From NCBI RefSeq assembly GCF_002234595.1, contig NZ_NMUL01000028.1, forward strand, positions 62,001-126,000: a stretch of DNA of 64,000 nucleotides. The letters run 5' to 3'. The translations under genes and the position numbers were made by a program. Under the pieces are notes generated by a model that made no database searches, was not told the DNA's origin, and saw nothing but the letters and a program-made list of their open reading frames with translations. The stretch comes from Amycolatopsis vastitatis. Lineage in GTDB: Bacteria > Actinomycetota > Actinomycetes > Mycobacteriales > Pseudonocardiaceae. Below, piece by piece: positions 1 through 8,268 of the stretch; the first letter of the stretch is position 1, and each line of letters opens with the position of its first letter.

Positions 1-690
1 GGCCCGAACGTCGACGCGCCCGGTGGCGGCAAGATCGAGCCGCTGCCCGGCTTCACCCCGGCGATCGGGAAGTTCCGGCTCCGCGGCGGGAAAGCCGTGC
101 CGGAAAAGACGATCCCGCTGCGCGCGGCCGACGGCATGCCGTACAACGGGCAGGTCAGCACGCTGGCGAGCACCGGCGAGAAGATCGCCGACCTGAACGG
201 CGGCGTCGTAGCCGTCCGCCCGCGGGCCGACGTCGGTGGCGCCGGACAGGTCGATCTCGAACAGTTTCTTGAAAGCACCCGGCTCGTCAAGGGCGGGCTG
301 CTCGTCGCCGGGAAGAGCATCGACGCCTACGTCGGCAAGGACACCACGGCCGAGGCGTTGACGGACCTCGCCGCGGCGGGCATCACGCCGGTGACGAAGA
401 AGCTCCACCTGGACCTGGGTGCCCTCGTGTCCACGCTGGATCCGAGCGGCGGTTTCTTCGGGCACGACAAGGTCGAGGGCGTCGCGACGACCGACGGCGG
501 CCGGACGGTCGTGATCAGCAACGACAACGACTTCGGCATCGACGGCGTGACGAACGCCGCGCCGCCGTACGCGTTGCACCCGAAGACGTTGCCGGACGGC
601 CGTCAGGACGACGGCGAGTACCTCGTCGTCGACACGACGCGGCTCCCGGCGGCGACGAGCACCGCGACGGTGACGATCGACGTGCGCTAG
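1..690 (+). CDS. Esterase-like activity of phytase family protein, C-terminal part (5' truncated by window edge)
   Basis: The frame is open from base 1, so this is the last 229 codons of a longer gene; the GTG at 97 is internal. The C-terminal part reads KVEGVATTDGGRTVVISNDND followed by DFGIDG, and ends DDGEYLVVDT. This matches the last blades of the phytase-like esterase family (PF13449), secreted beta-propeller proteins of actinobacteria; the K-E-G, DGRT and S-N-D-N-D pattern is typical. Substrate specificity is not established for the family. The stop codon overlaps by 4 bases the stop of the convergent binding-protein gene. Signal peptide and N-terminus lie outside the window. Confidence 0.7.
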   Translation, partial: GPNVDAPGGGKIEPLPGFTPAIGKFRLRGGKAVPEKTIPLRAADGMPYNGQVSTLASTGEKIADLNGGVVAVRPRADVGGAGQVDLEQFLESTRLVKGGLLVAGKSIDAYVGKDTTAEALTDLAAAGITPVTKKLHLDLGALVSTLDPSGGFFGHDKVEGVATTDGGRTVVISNDNDFGIDGVTNAAPPYALHPKTLPDGRQDDGEYLVVDTTRLPAATSTATVTIDVR

Positions 691-1706
691 TACTTGAACT
701 GGTCGACGTTGTCGGTGGTGATGAGCAGCGGATCGCCCAGCAGGACGGTCTTCGACGCGGCGTCGTACTTCACCGCCGGCAGCTCCAGGCTCACCTTGTT
801 GACGGCCTGGAGCGGCTTGCCGTCGGCGACCTGCTTGGCCGTCCACGCGGTCAGGTAGCCCAGCGACTCGACGTTCCACAGCACCGACTGCGAGCACGAG
901 CCGTCGAGCAGGAACGGCTTGATCGCCTGCGGCGTGCCGACGCCGACGGTGAACACCTGGCCGATCTTCTGCTCGTCGCGCACGGCTTCCGCGACACCCG
1001 GGGCCGACGTCGTGCACTCGCCGATCAGCCCGGTCAAGCCCGGGTGGCCCGCCATGATGCCCTTGGCCAGGTTCGTCGCGGTGTCCTGGTCCTCGCCCGC
1101 GTACACGGTCTCGACGAGCTGGGCCTTCGGGTAGTGCCCGGCCGCGTACTCCTTCTGGACCGCGATCCACGAGTTGAGGTTCGCCGCCGCCGGGCCGCAG
1201 GAGACGATCGCGTACTGGCCGGTGCCGCCGGTCTTCGCCATCAGCGCGTCGACGAGCGCGGTGCCGATGCCCTGGGCGCTGGCCTGGTTGACGAACACCT
1301 CGCGCTGCGTGCCCGGCGCGTCGGTGTCCGAGGTGAGCACGTGGATGCCCTTCGCCCGCGCGTCGGCGATCACCGGCGCGAGCGCGGCGGGGTCGTTGGG
1401 CGCCACGACGATGACGTCGACCTTCTTCGCGATGAGGTCGCGCACGATCTTCACCTGCGCGGCCGGGTCGACGGTCGGGGGGCCGGTCGTGGACCACTCG
1501 ATGCCCAGCTGTTTCGCCGCTTCGCGGCCACCGGTGTCCATCGCGTCGAAGTACGGGATGCCGGCGATCTTGGGCACGAACGCGATCCGGGTCGGCGGCG
1601 ACGGCGCCGGGCCGCCGCCCCGCTGGTCCGAGCAGCCGCCGAGCGCGAGCACCGCCCCCAGCAGCAGCGTCGCGACCAGCCGGAAGGTCTTCGTCGGCCC
1701 TCGCAT
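687..1706 (-). CDS. Sugar ABC transporter substrate-binding lipoprotein (RhaS/LsrB-like)
   Basis: A 339-residue periplasmic-binding-protein-like lipoprotein. The start at 1706 places a lipobox (LALGGC, Cys25) after a short hydrophobic stretch and follows a purine-rich GAGGAATGG segment. Upstream in-frame codons would push the signal peptide internal. The fold begins RIAFVPKIAGIPYFDAMDTG and continues with VDVIVVAPNDP, the periplasmic-binding-protein 4 pattern of rhamnose (RhaS) and autoinducer-2 (LsrB) binding proteins. Its expected role is to capture a sugar outside the membrane for an ABC importer. No permease or ATPase gene lies beside it: one side is a convergent gene, the other a divergent one. 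It must therefore work with a transporter encoded elsewhere. The pectin-type enzymes nearby make a plant-wall sugar a plausible ligand (inference). Confidence 0.8.
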   Translation of the reverse strand: MRGPTKTFRLVATLLLGAVLALGGCSDQRGGGPAPSPPTRIAFVPKIAGIPYFDAMDTGGREAAKQLGIEWSTTGPPTVDPAAQVKIVRDLIAKKVDVIVVAPNDPAALAPVIADARAKGIHVLTSDTDAPGTQREVFVNQASAQGIGTALVDALMAKTGGTGQYAIVSCGPAAANLNSWIAVQKEYAAGHYPKAQLVETVYAGEDQDTATNLAKGIMAGHPGLTGLIGECTTSAPGVAEAVRDEQKIGQVFTVGVGTPQAIKPFLLDGSCSQSVLWNVESLGYLTAWTAKQVADGKPLQAVNKVSLELPAVKYDAASKTVLLGDPLLITTDNVDQFKY

Positions 1707-1936
1707 CCCCACCCATTCCTCAGGACTTTCGAACGGTCTGCGCACGGTGGAGACCAAGGGCGAACGTAGGGCCCCGGGTAACTGTGGTCAACGGGATGTG
1801 CGCAAAGGGTTACGGAAGTGAGTTCTGCTTCGCGGGTTTCCTGGGGAAATACCCTGGATGGCGGTGTCGGACACGCTGAGTGACAATGATGGATACTTTG
1901 AGTTGTAGGCCGGTGTGATGTGCCAGACATGACTCT

Positions 1937-1955
1937 TATACCCCCGAGGGGTATA
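1937..1955. promoter_or_regulatory. CsoR-type copper repressor operator (candidate)
   Basis: TATACCCCCGAGGGGTATA is an inverted repeat with 8-base perfect arms (TATACCCC/GGGGTATA) around CGA. The ATACCC...GGGTAT arms are the hallmark of CsoR/RcnR-family operators. It ends 9 bp before the ATG at 1965, so it would cover the transcription start. Confidence 0.65.
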
Positions 1956-1964
1956 GTCGCCGGC

Positions 1965-2417
1965 ATGAACGAACAGCACGGGGCTTCGTGGGCGACGGCG
2001 ATCCAGGCGACTCTGCACTGCCTGACCGGCTGCGCCATCGGTGAGGTGCTCGGCATGGTGCTGGGCACGGCGTTCGGCCTGCACAACGCGACGACGGTGG
2101 TCCTGTCGATCGTGCTGGCCTTCGTCTTCGGCTACGGCCTGACCATGCGGGGAGTGCTGAAGTCGGGGCTCGGCGCGGCGGCGGCGTTCAAGGTCGCGCT
2201 GGCCGCGGACACGGTGTCGATCGCCGTGATGGAGCTGATCGACAACACCGTGGTCGTGGCGATTCCCGGAGCGATGGACGCCGGCCTGGCGAGCGTGCTC
2301 TTCTGGCTGGCTCTGGCGCTCTCGCTGGCGGTCGCGTTCGTGGTCACGGTGCCGGTGAACAAGTGGATGATCGGCCGCGGCCTCGGCCATGCCAAGGTGC
2401 ACGCCCACCATCACTGA
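1965..2417 (+). CDS. DUF4396 family small membrane protein, probably copper-responsive
   Basis: A 150-residue integral membrane protein with about four hydrophobic segments (roughly residues 35-60, 63-85, 95-115 and 112-135). The ATG at 1965 is chosen over codons further upstream because those fall inside the operator-like palindrome. Near the N-terminus it has H18-C19-L-T-G-C23-A-I-G-E, a conserved-looking His/Cys pattern in a membrane-proximal segment, and it ends in a His-rich tail (HAKVHAHHH). This fits the DUF4396 family, which is often seen next to copper and heavy-metal genes. The CsoR-like operator ending 9 bp upstream suggests metal-controlled expression. There is no obvious Shine-Dalgarno sequence between operator and start, so a very short or leaderless mRNA is likely. 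Family assignment is from memory of the motif; the biochemical function is unknown. Confidence 0.7.
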   Translation: MNEQHGASWATAIQATLHCLTGCAIGEVLGMVLGTAFGLHNATTVVLSIVLAFVFGYGLTMRGVLKSGLGAAAAFKVALAADTVSIAVMELIDNTVVVAIPGAMDAGLASVLFWLALALSLAVAFVVTVPVNKWMIGRGLGHAKVHAHHH

Positions 2418-2456
2418 AAAGCGCGTCCGGGGAGGTGGCGGCCTCCCCGGGCGCCG

Positions 2457-3692
2457 CTACACGCTCGAAAGGTCGATCGCGCGGTCGGCCTTCCGCCGGT
2501 CGAGCACCCGCAGGATGCCTTCCAGCAGGTAGTAGTCGGCGTAGGGGAGCGACACCTCGACGCCGTCCTCGTTCGGCCGGTTGCGGGTGCAGCGCGCGAC
2601 GCTCGCCTCGGCCCGGGTGGACTTCGTGGTCAGGCACGTCCGCGCCACGGCGGTGAGAATCCGCAGCGCGCTCTCCCGGTAGTGCGGGCGGTGCGTGAGC
2701 TCGGCCAGGTCGAGCAGGCCGCACGCCATGATCACCCCGGCGGAGGCGTCCTTGACGTCGTCTGGGGCCTGGGGCGCCAGGTAGTCCCACACCGGCACGT
2801 GGTCCGGTGTCAGGTGCGACAGCGCGAAGTCCGCGAGCCGCTGGGCGGTGGTGAGGAACTCCGGGTCGCCGGAGCGGCGGTGGATGGTGGTGAACCCGTA
2901 GACGCCCCACGCCTGCCCGCGCGACCAGCACGACGCCGGGCTGTAGCCCTGCACGGTGTTCGGCCCGACCGGCGCGCCGGTGACGGGGTCGAAGTCGAAC
3001 ACGTGCGGCGTCGAACCGTCCGGGCGCGGGAAGTACCGCTGGGCCGTCTTCGCGTGCGCGACGGCGACGTCCAGGTAGCGTGGGTCCCCGGTCTGCCGGC
3101 TCGCGAAGGCCAGCAGGTCGAGGTTCATCATCGTGTCCATGATGACGCGGCCCGCGTTCTTCGGGTCGTCGAGCGCGCCCCAGGCCCGGATGAAGTTCCC
3201 CGCCGGGTTGTAGCGCTGGACGAGCGACGACGCGGCCTGCACCGCGCCGTCCCTCCACTTCGTGTCGCCGGTGAGCCGCCAGGCGGTCACCCACGAGGGG
3301 TAGAAGAGGAATCCGAGGTCGTGCGTGCCGGTGTCGGTCCGGCGTGGCGCGAGTTTCTCCGCGGACGCCAGCGCGAGGGTCTTGAATTGTTCGTCACCGC
3401 TGTGCAGCCAGGCCAGCCACAACTGTCCCGGCCAGAATCCGCCGACCCAGTCACCATTTTGTGAATAGGTCCATTTCTCGAACTTCGTGCCGACCGGAAA
3501 CGCGGTGACGCCGGGTGCCACCGCGCGGAGCTTGGCCACCGCGTAATCGGCCGCTTGGCGGAGCGTCCGGGTGGCCGATGCCTGGTCGGCGGCATCGGGA
3601 GTGGCCGCGGCAGCGGCCGTGGAGGTGCTGGCGCTCACCGCCACCGCGGCACCGGCCGCGGTGGTCAGCAGGGTTCTCCGGGTAACGCTCAC
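2457..3692 (-). CDS. Glycoside hydrolase family 88 (unsaturated glucuronyl hydrolase-type), Tat-exported
   Basis: A 411-residue protein. The GTG at 3692 is preferred because it puts the twin-arginine motif SVTRRTLL at residues 3-9, followed by an Ala-rich hydrophobic region. The body is an (alpha/alpha)6 barrel of GH88 type: GGFWPGQLWLAW (84-95), HDLGF (D125), MDTMMNLDLL (D186) and WSRGQAWGVYG (256-266). The two aspartates sit where the family's key residues are known. GH88 enzymes hydrate the 4,5-unsaturated uronic acid left by polysaccharide lyases and so release it from oligosaccharides. With GH28 and GH105 nearby this fits pectin or glycosaminoglycan breakdown outside the cell. The 3' end faces the DUF4396 gene across 39 bp. 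Confidence 0.85.
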   Translation of the reverse strand: MSVTRRTLLTTAAGAAVAVSASTSTAAAAATPDAADQASATRTLRQAADYAVAKLRAVAPGVTAFPVGTKFEKWTYSQNGDWVGGFWPGQLWLAWLHSGDEQFKTLALASAEKLAPRRTDTGTHDLGFLFYPSWVTAWRLTGDTKWRDGAVQAASSLVQRYNPAGNFIRAWGALDDPKNAGRVIMDTMMNLDLLAFASRQTGDPRYLDVAVAHAKTAQRYFPRPDGSTPHVFDFDPVTGAPVGPNTVQGYSPASCWSRGQAWGVYGFTTIHRRSGDPEFLTTAQRLADFALSHLTPDHVPVWDYLAPQAPDDVKDASAGVIMACGLLDLAELTHRPHYRESALRILTAVARTCLTTKSTRAEASVARCTRNRPNEDGVEVSLPYADYYLLEGILRVLDRRKADRAIDLSSV

Positions 3693-3822
3693 AGGTGCCC
3701 GCCATTCCGTGTGGGGAAAGTGCCCGGAATTTTCGCACGATCGGCGCGAGCTTGTACACCCGGCGGACATTTGTTCATGGTTGTGAATTGTGTGCCGGTG
3801 AGCGGAATGGTCCGCGAATGGG

Positions 3823-3854
3823 CGAAGGCCCGGCAGGGGAATGCCGGGCCTTCG
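3823..3854 (-). terminator. Stem-loop terminator after the DPBB/SH3 gene
   Basis: Perfect 13-base arms (CGAAGGCCCGGCA / TGCCGGGCCTTCG) around a 6-base loop, about 60 bp beyond the stop of the leftward gene at 3915. There is no U-tract, as is common in actinobacteria. Confidence 0.6.
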
Positions 3855-3914
3855 CTGTTATCGCGGGTGAGGGCAGTCGACCACGCGATGATCGTGGTGC
3901 ACTCGAGCCAGGGG

Positions 3915-5135
3915 TCAGCAGTGCGGCGCCACGGGGCTGTCGGAGCCGGTCTGGACGTAGGTGTCCGAGACGTAGTTGTTCGGCCCGATCCGGTCCCAGA
4001 TGTTGGTGGTGCCGAGCTTGCCGGCGACCGTGTCACCCTCGACGTAGCACTCGATGTTCACCTTGGCGTAGTTCGCCGCCAGGCCCTTGATGGCGGCCGA
4101 AGTGCTGGCGCTCGCCCGGACGTTCATCGGGTCGCCCGCGGTGCTGATGACGCCGGTCTTGTCGGAGCCGGTCCACAGGTAGGTGACGTTGACGTTGCCG
4201 TTGTCCGACATGCCGAGCCCGTCGTAGAAGACGCCGTCGGCGAGGTCGATGCCGGCCGGGTTGCCGACCTTGTAGCCGAGGTCGTCCTTACCGCCGTTGT
4301 AGCCGTTGTGGTAGGCGGCGTACGCCTCGGGCTGGCCCTGGGGGAGGTCCTTGTACTCGGCGCGCACCGACGCCGGGTTCCAGTAGTCGTCCTTGGTGTT
4401 CCACGGGCCGACGTCCCACACCGGGGCGTACTCGCACCGGCTGCCGTCGGTCTTGCAGACGCGCACGGTGTAGGTGCCGCTGCCCTTGCTCGACAGGCCG
4501 CGCCCGGACGGCAGCGCGACGAAGTGGTCGCGGCTGGTGATGACGTGGCCGTTGGCGGTCGTCTGCCCGGTCAGGCCTTCGCGGGTGGCGTAGATCTTGT
4601 AGGTCAGCGCGGTCGAGGCGGCCAGCGCGCTGGCCTGCGGGACGCTGTCGGCGCTGAGCGCGACGCTCTTGACCGCGGGCCGCACGCCGTCGGTGGTGCT
4701 GTGCAGGCTGATCCGCACCTGCACCTCGCTCACGGTGCTCTTCAGCGCGGTGCCCGCGGGCGTCCACTCTGTCCAGTCGTTCACGCCGGTCCGGCCGCGG
4801 ACGTCGACGTCGACCGAAGTGCCCTTGGGGGTGTCGGCGTTCAGTTCCGCGCTGACGCGGTTCGACGGCGAGCCGAGCTTGTGCTCGGCGGTGATCAGGC
4901 TGCCTTCGCTGCCGGCGAACACCCGGGCGGTTCTGTGCCACGCGGCGTCGGCCAGGGTCAGTGTTCCGCCCGCACCGGTGACGTTGACGTCATCGTTGTC
5001 CACAGTGGACAGATTTGCGGTCCAGCTCGCGGTGTTGGTGGTCGCGGCCTGGGCGGGGGCTCCGGCCAGCGCCGTCACCGCCCCGGCGGCCAGGACCGCC
5101 GCGGTCACGCGGCCGGTCTTCTTGATCCGGATCAT
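3915..5135 (-). CDS. Secreted protein with RlpA-like double-psi beta-barrel region and C-terminal bacterial SH3 domain
   Basis: A 406-residue secreted protein. The ATG at 5135 has a good GAGGAGA ribosome site. Residues 1-30 form a Sec signal peptide (basic MIRIKK, hydrophobic core, GAPAQA cleavage region). Residues about 35-165 look like a beta-rich domain of unknown fold. The middle (about 170-310) reads YKIYATREGLTGQTTANGH, VWDVGPWN and AGIDLADGVFYD, a pattern I associate with RlpA/barwin-like double-psi barrels that bind or cut cell-wall glycans. The last 80 residues (TAGDPMNVRAS ... SDTYVQTG) form an SH3-type wall-binding domain nearly matching the one in the gene at 8269. Its promoter carries the same SARP-type repeat as that gene (5192-5209). 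The role is likely in cell-wall binding or remodelling (inference). Confidence 0.65.
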   Translation of the reverse strand: MIRIKKTGRVTAAVLAAGAVTALAGAPAQAATTNTASWTANLSTVDNDDVNVTGAGGTLTLADAAWHRTARVFAGSEGSLITAEHKLGSPSNRVSAELNADTPKGTSVDVDVRGRTGVNDWTEWTPAGTALKSTVSEVQVRISLHSTTDGVRPAVKSVALSADSVPQASALAASTALTYKIYATREGLTGQTTANGHVITSRDHFVALPSGRGLSSKGSGTYTVRVCKTDGSRCEYAPVWDVGPWNTKDDYWNPASVRAEYKDLPQGQPEAYAAYHNGYNGGKDDLGYKVGNPAGIDLADGVFYDGLGMSDNGNVNVTYLWTGSDKTGVISTAGDPMNVRASASTSAAIKGLAANYAKVNIECYVEGDTVAGKLGTTNIWDRIGPNNYVSDTYVQTGSDSPVAPHC

Positions 5136-5191
5136 CCCCGGTTCTCCTCTCGCACTCGTTCACTCGAACGTGGCGAAAGACTGACCGGACG

Positions 5192-5209
5192 GCGTACATG
5201 ATCCGTACA
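5192..5209 (-). promoter_or_regulatory. SARP-type direct repeat upstream of the leftward SH3 gene
   Basis: Read on the minus strand: TGTACGG, 4 bases (ATCA), TGTACGC. This is two heptamers at 11-bp spacing, the layout SARP regulators bind. Eight bases downstream lies CAGTCT, a possible -10. The 40-bp stretch 5210-5171 matches 8230-8269 at 28 of 40 positions without gaps. Confidence 0.7.
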
Positions 5210-5222
5210 AGCAGTTTGTGCG

Positions 5223-8156
5223 TCAGGCGGACACGATGTGCGGCGGCTCCTCGACCACGGTCAGCGGCTCCTTCGGCGGCGTCGACAGCTCGTGCCAGAT
5301 CGCCAGCGCGCGCTCCGAATAGTCGCGCGACCGCTCAGGCTGCGAGAGCGCCCGGTGCAGCTCGCCGAGCAATTGGGACACCTCCGCCTCCGACCGCCGG
5401 TCGCCGTTGCGGCGGTGCACCGACAGCGAGTTGACCAGCAGCAGCTGCGCGTGCGCGAAGTCGCCGCTGTGCAGGCACAGCTCTCCGAGGTTCTGGTTGG
5501 CGTAGCCGACGCAGTGGTCGTCGCCCAGCTCGGTGAAGATCGCGATCGACCGGTCGACGTGCTCGCGCGCCGCGGCCAGGTTGCCCTGGTGCTGGTGCAG
5601 CAGCGCCAGCCGCTTGAACGCGTGCGCCTCGCGGTGCCGGTCGCCGATCTCCGCCGACAGCTCCAGCGCGTCGGTGAACCAGCGCTTCGCCGCCGCGTAG
5701 CAGCCGCGCGACATCCAGACCGCGCCGGCGCCGATGCGCGCCACCGCTTCGCCGTGCTGGTCGCCGGCTTCGTCGAACAGCTTCAGCGCTTCGTGGCAGT
5801 GGTCGAGCGCCAGGTCGTCCTCGCCGTCGATGCGCAGGATCGTGGCGAGGCCGGTGAGCGCGATGGCGACGCCCTGGATGTCGCCGACGCGCTCGAACAA
5901 CGCCTTCGACTCCTCGAACGCCACGCGAGACTCGGCGTAGTCGTCCTGGTAGAGCAGGTACTGGCCGACGTTGCGCTGCACGATCGCCTCGGCACGCAGC
6001 GAGCCGGTCCGGCGGGCCGCGGCCAGCGCGATGATGTGCGTGCTGTGCCAGTCGTCCTGGTGCCCGCGAAGGTCGAAGTACGGCGTCAGCGCCGACGCCA
6101 GCTGCCAGGCCAGGTCGTCGAAGCCGTGCTCGGCGGCCAGCGAAACCGCCGCGACGCTGGTGTGCCGTTCGGCCGCGAACCACGCGGCCGGGTCGCCGGC
6201 CGGCACGTCGGCGGGCACCGACGGGCGCGGCAGCTCGTCGTCGCAGTACATCCCGAAGAAGTGCAGGGGCATCCGGCGCGCGGCTTCGAGGGCCAGCGCG
6301 AGGTAGCCCTCCAGTACCCGCCGCAGGCCGGCGCGCGTCTTCGCCGCGTCACTCCGCTCCGCGAGTTCGACCGCGTACACGCGCAGCAGATCGTGGAGCC
6401 GGTAGCGCGGCTGCCCGGCCGAGTCGGAGCCGACGAGCTCGACGAGGTGGCCGTCGACGAGCACGTCGAGCACGTCGTCGGCGTCACGGCGGCCCAGCAC
6501 GGACGCGACCGCCCACGCCGGGAACTGGACCGGCCCGAGCAGCCCGAGCCCGCGGAACGCGGTGGCCGCCGACATCGGCAGCAGGTCGTAGGACAGCGTC
6601 ACGCTCGCCCGGACGGCGAGGTCGCCGACGCGCAGCTCGTCGAGACGGCGGCGTTCGTCGCCCAGCCGGTCGGCCAGCAGCCGCAGCGTCCAGCCCGGCC
6701 GGTTCGTCAGCTTCGCGCCGGCCACCCGGATCGCCAGGGGAAGGTGCCCGCACTGGCGCAGGATCGCCGCCGCGCTCTCCGGCTCGGCGGCCACCCGGTC
6801 GGCGCCGACGATGCCCTGCAGCAGCCGCGCGGCCTCGGCCTCGGGCAGCAGGTCGACGTCCACCGGCGTCGCCCCGGCGAGCCCGGGCAGCCGGATGCGG
6901 CTGGTCACCAGCACCGCGCAGGCCCCGGCGCCGGGCAGCAGCGGACGCACCTGGGCGGCGCTGCCGGCGTCGTCGAGCACGACGCACATCCGCCGCCCGG
7001 CCAGCCGCGACCGCAGCAGCGCCGACCGCTCGGCGAGCTCTCGCGGCAGGCCGGCGTCGGGGATGCCGAGCGCGTGCAGCAGCTCGGCCAGCACGCCCAT
7101 CGGCGCCCGCGGCGACGACGAGGTGCCGGCCAGGTCGACGTGCAGCTGGCCGTCGGGGAAGTCGTCGCGGACCGCGTGCGCGACCCGGACGGCGATCGCC
7201 GACTTGCCGACGCCGGGAGCGCCCGAAAGCACGATGACGGCGGGCGTGCCGGAGTCCGCGCGTTCCCGCATCAGGCCGACGACTTCGCCGATCACGTCGT
7301 CGCGGCCGGTGAAGTCCGGCAGGTCGAGCGGCAGCTGGCAGACGGGGGCGGCTTCGACGGGACGCGGGGCGAGGACGTTCTCCGGCACCAGCGTCGCGCG
7401 CAGCTCGCGCAGCCGGGCGGCCGGTTCGGCGTCGAGCTCTTCGCGCAGCACCCGCTCGGCCGACTCGTAGGCCTCGATGGCGTCCGTGGTCCGGCCCGCG
7501 GCGCGCAGCGCGACGATCAGCTGCGCCCACAGCTCCTCGCGCAGCGGGTGTTCGGTGACCAGCCCGCGCAGCTCGGCGACGGCCTCGCCGCACCGGCCGA
7601 GGCCGATGCGGGCCTTCAGGCGTTGTTCCTGCACGGAAAGGCGGAGTTCGGCGAGCCGGGCGACGGTCGCGCCCCAGCTGTGGTCGTGCGGCAGCCCTTC
7701 GAGGACTTCGCCGCGCCACAGCGCGTCGGCCCGGTCGAGGAGCTTGAGCGCGCTCTCGGCTTCGCCGTTGTCGAGTACTTCCTGCGCTTCACCGGCCAAG
7801 GCGGTGAAGGCGAGGTGGTCCAGTTCTTCCGGCGACGCGGTGAGCAGGTAGCCGGAGGCCCGGCTGCTGATCCGCTCGCCCAGGGCGGGGTCGATCTCGG
7901 CGAACCGTCTTCGCAGCGAATGGACGTACGTGCGGATGTTCGCCGCGGCCGACCGCGGCGCCGCCTGTGGCCACAGCACTTCCACCAGCACGTCGGTCGA
8001 CACGACGACGTTCGGCTGCAGCGCCAGCGCGGCCAGCAGCAGCCGGGGCTTCGGACCGCCGAGCGCGATCACCTGCCCCGCGGCCGTGACCTCCAGCGGT
8101 CCGAGGACGCGGATGGTGAGCGAGGTGGTCTCAACCTGCCCGATGAGTTCCCCCAT
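5223..8156 (-). CDS. SARP family regulator with BTAD, NB-ARC ATPase and TPR domains (AfsR-like)
   Basis: A 977-residue regulator. The ATG at 8156 (MGELIGQ) starts just before the OmpR-type DNA-binding domain (about 14-105: IRVLGPLEV, RLLLAALAL, IRTYVHSLRRRF). A bacterial transcriptional activation domain follows (about 110-255). Then comes an NB-ARC/STAND ATPase with Walker A GAPGVGKS (312-319) and Walker B-like CVVLDDAG, and C-terminal tetratricopeptide repeats (about 720-950). This is the AfsR architecture: ATP- and ligand-gated activators that bind heptameric direct repeats 8 bp upstream of a -10. Such repeats occur at the promoters of both flanking SH3 genes (5192-5209 and 8231-8248), so those genes are its likely targets. 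No adjacent biosynthetic cluster is visible, which is unusual for a SARP. Confidence 0.9.
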   Translation of the reverse strand: MGELIGQVETTSLTIRVLGPLEVTAAGQVIALGGPKPRLLLAALALQPNVVVSTDVLVEVLWPQAAPRSAAANIRTYVHSLRRRFAEIDPALGERISSRASGYLLTASPEELDHLAFTALAGEAQEVLDNGEAESALKLLDRADALWRGEVLEGLPHDHSWGATVARLAELRLSVQEQRLKARIGLGRCGEAVAELRGLVTEHPLREELWAQLIVALRAAGRTTDAIEAYESAERVLREELDAEPAARLRELRATLVPENVLAPRPVEAAPVCQLPLDLPDFTGRDDVIGEVVGLMRERADSGTPAVIVLSGAPGVGKSAIAVRVAHAVRDDFPDGQLHVDLAGTSSSPRAPMGVLAELLHALGIPDAGLPRELAERSALLRSRLAGRRMCVVLDDAGSAAQVRPLLPGAGACAVLVTSRIRLPGLAGATPVDVDLLPEAEAARLLQGIVGADRVAAEPESAAAILRQCGHLPLAIRVAGAKLTNRPGWTLRLLADRLGDERRRLDELRVGDLAVRASVTLSYDLLPMSAATAFRGLGLLGPVQFPAWAVASVLGRRDADDVLDVLVDGHLVELVGSDSAGQPRYRLHDLLRVYAVELAERSDAAKTRAGLRRVLEGYLALALEAARRMPLHFFGMYCDDELPRPSVPADVPAGDPAAWFAAERHTSVAAVSLAAEHGFDDLAWQLASALTPYFDLRGHQDDWHSTHIIALAAARRTGSLRAEAIVQRNVGQYLLYQDDYAESRVAFEESKALFERVGDIQGVAIALTGLATILRIDGEDDLALDHCHEALKLFDEAGDQHGEAVARIGAGAVWMSRGCYAAAKRWFTDALELSAEIGDRHREAHAFKRLALLHQHQGNLAAAREHVDRSIAIFTELGDDHCVGYANQNLGELCLHSGDFAHAQLLLVNSLSVHRRNGDRRSEAEVSQLLGELHRALSQPERSRDYSERALAIWHELSTPPKEPLTVVEEPPHIVSA

Positions 8157-8230
8157 ACAGCGGATGCTAAGGCCGTTCGGACCGGCCGGGATAGATCCAT
8201 TCGGAGTGTCTGTGCGCACACGTGCGGCTT

Positions 8231-8248
8231 TGTACGGGACGTGTACGG
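8231..8248 (+). promoter_or_regulatory. SARP-type direct repeat upstream of the rightward SH3 gene
   Basis: TGTACGG, 4 bases (GACG), TGTACGG: two identical heptamers 11 bp apart. CACGCT, 8 bases downstream, is a possible -10, which would place the transcription start at or next to the ATG at 8269 (leaderless). There is no Shine-Dalgarno sequence between. Confidence 0.7.
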
Positions 8249-8268
8249 CGCGAAGTCACGCTGTGGCC

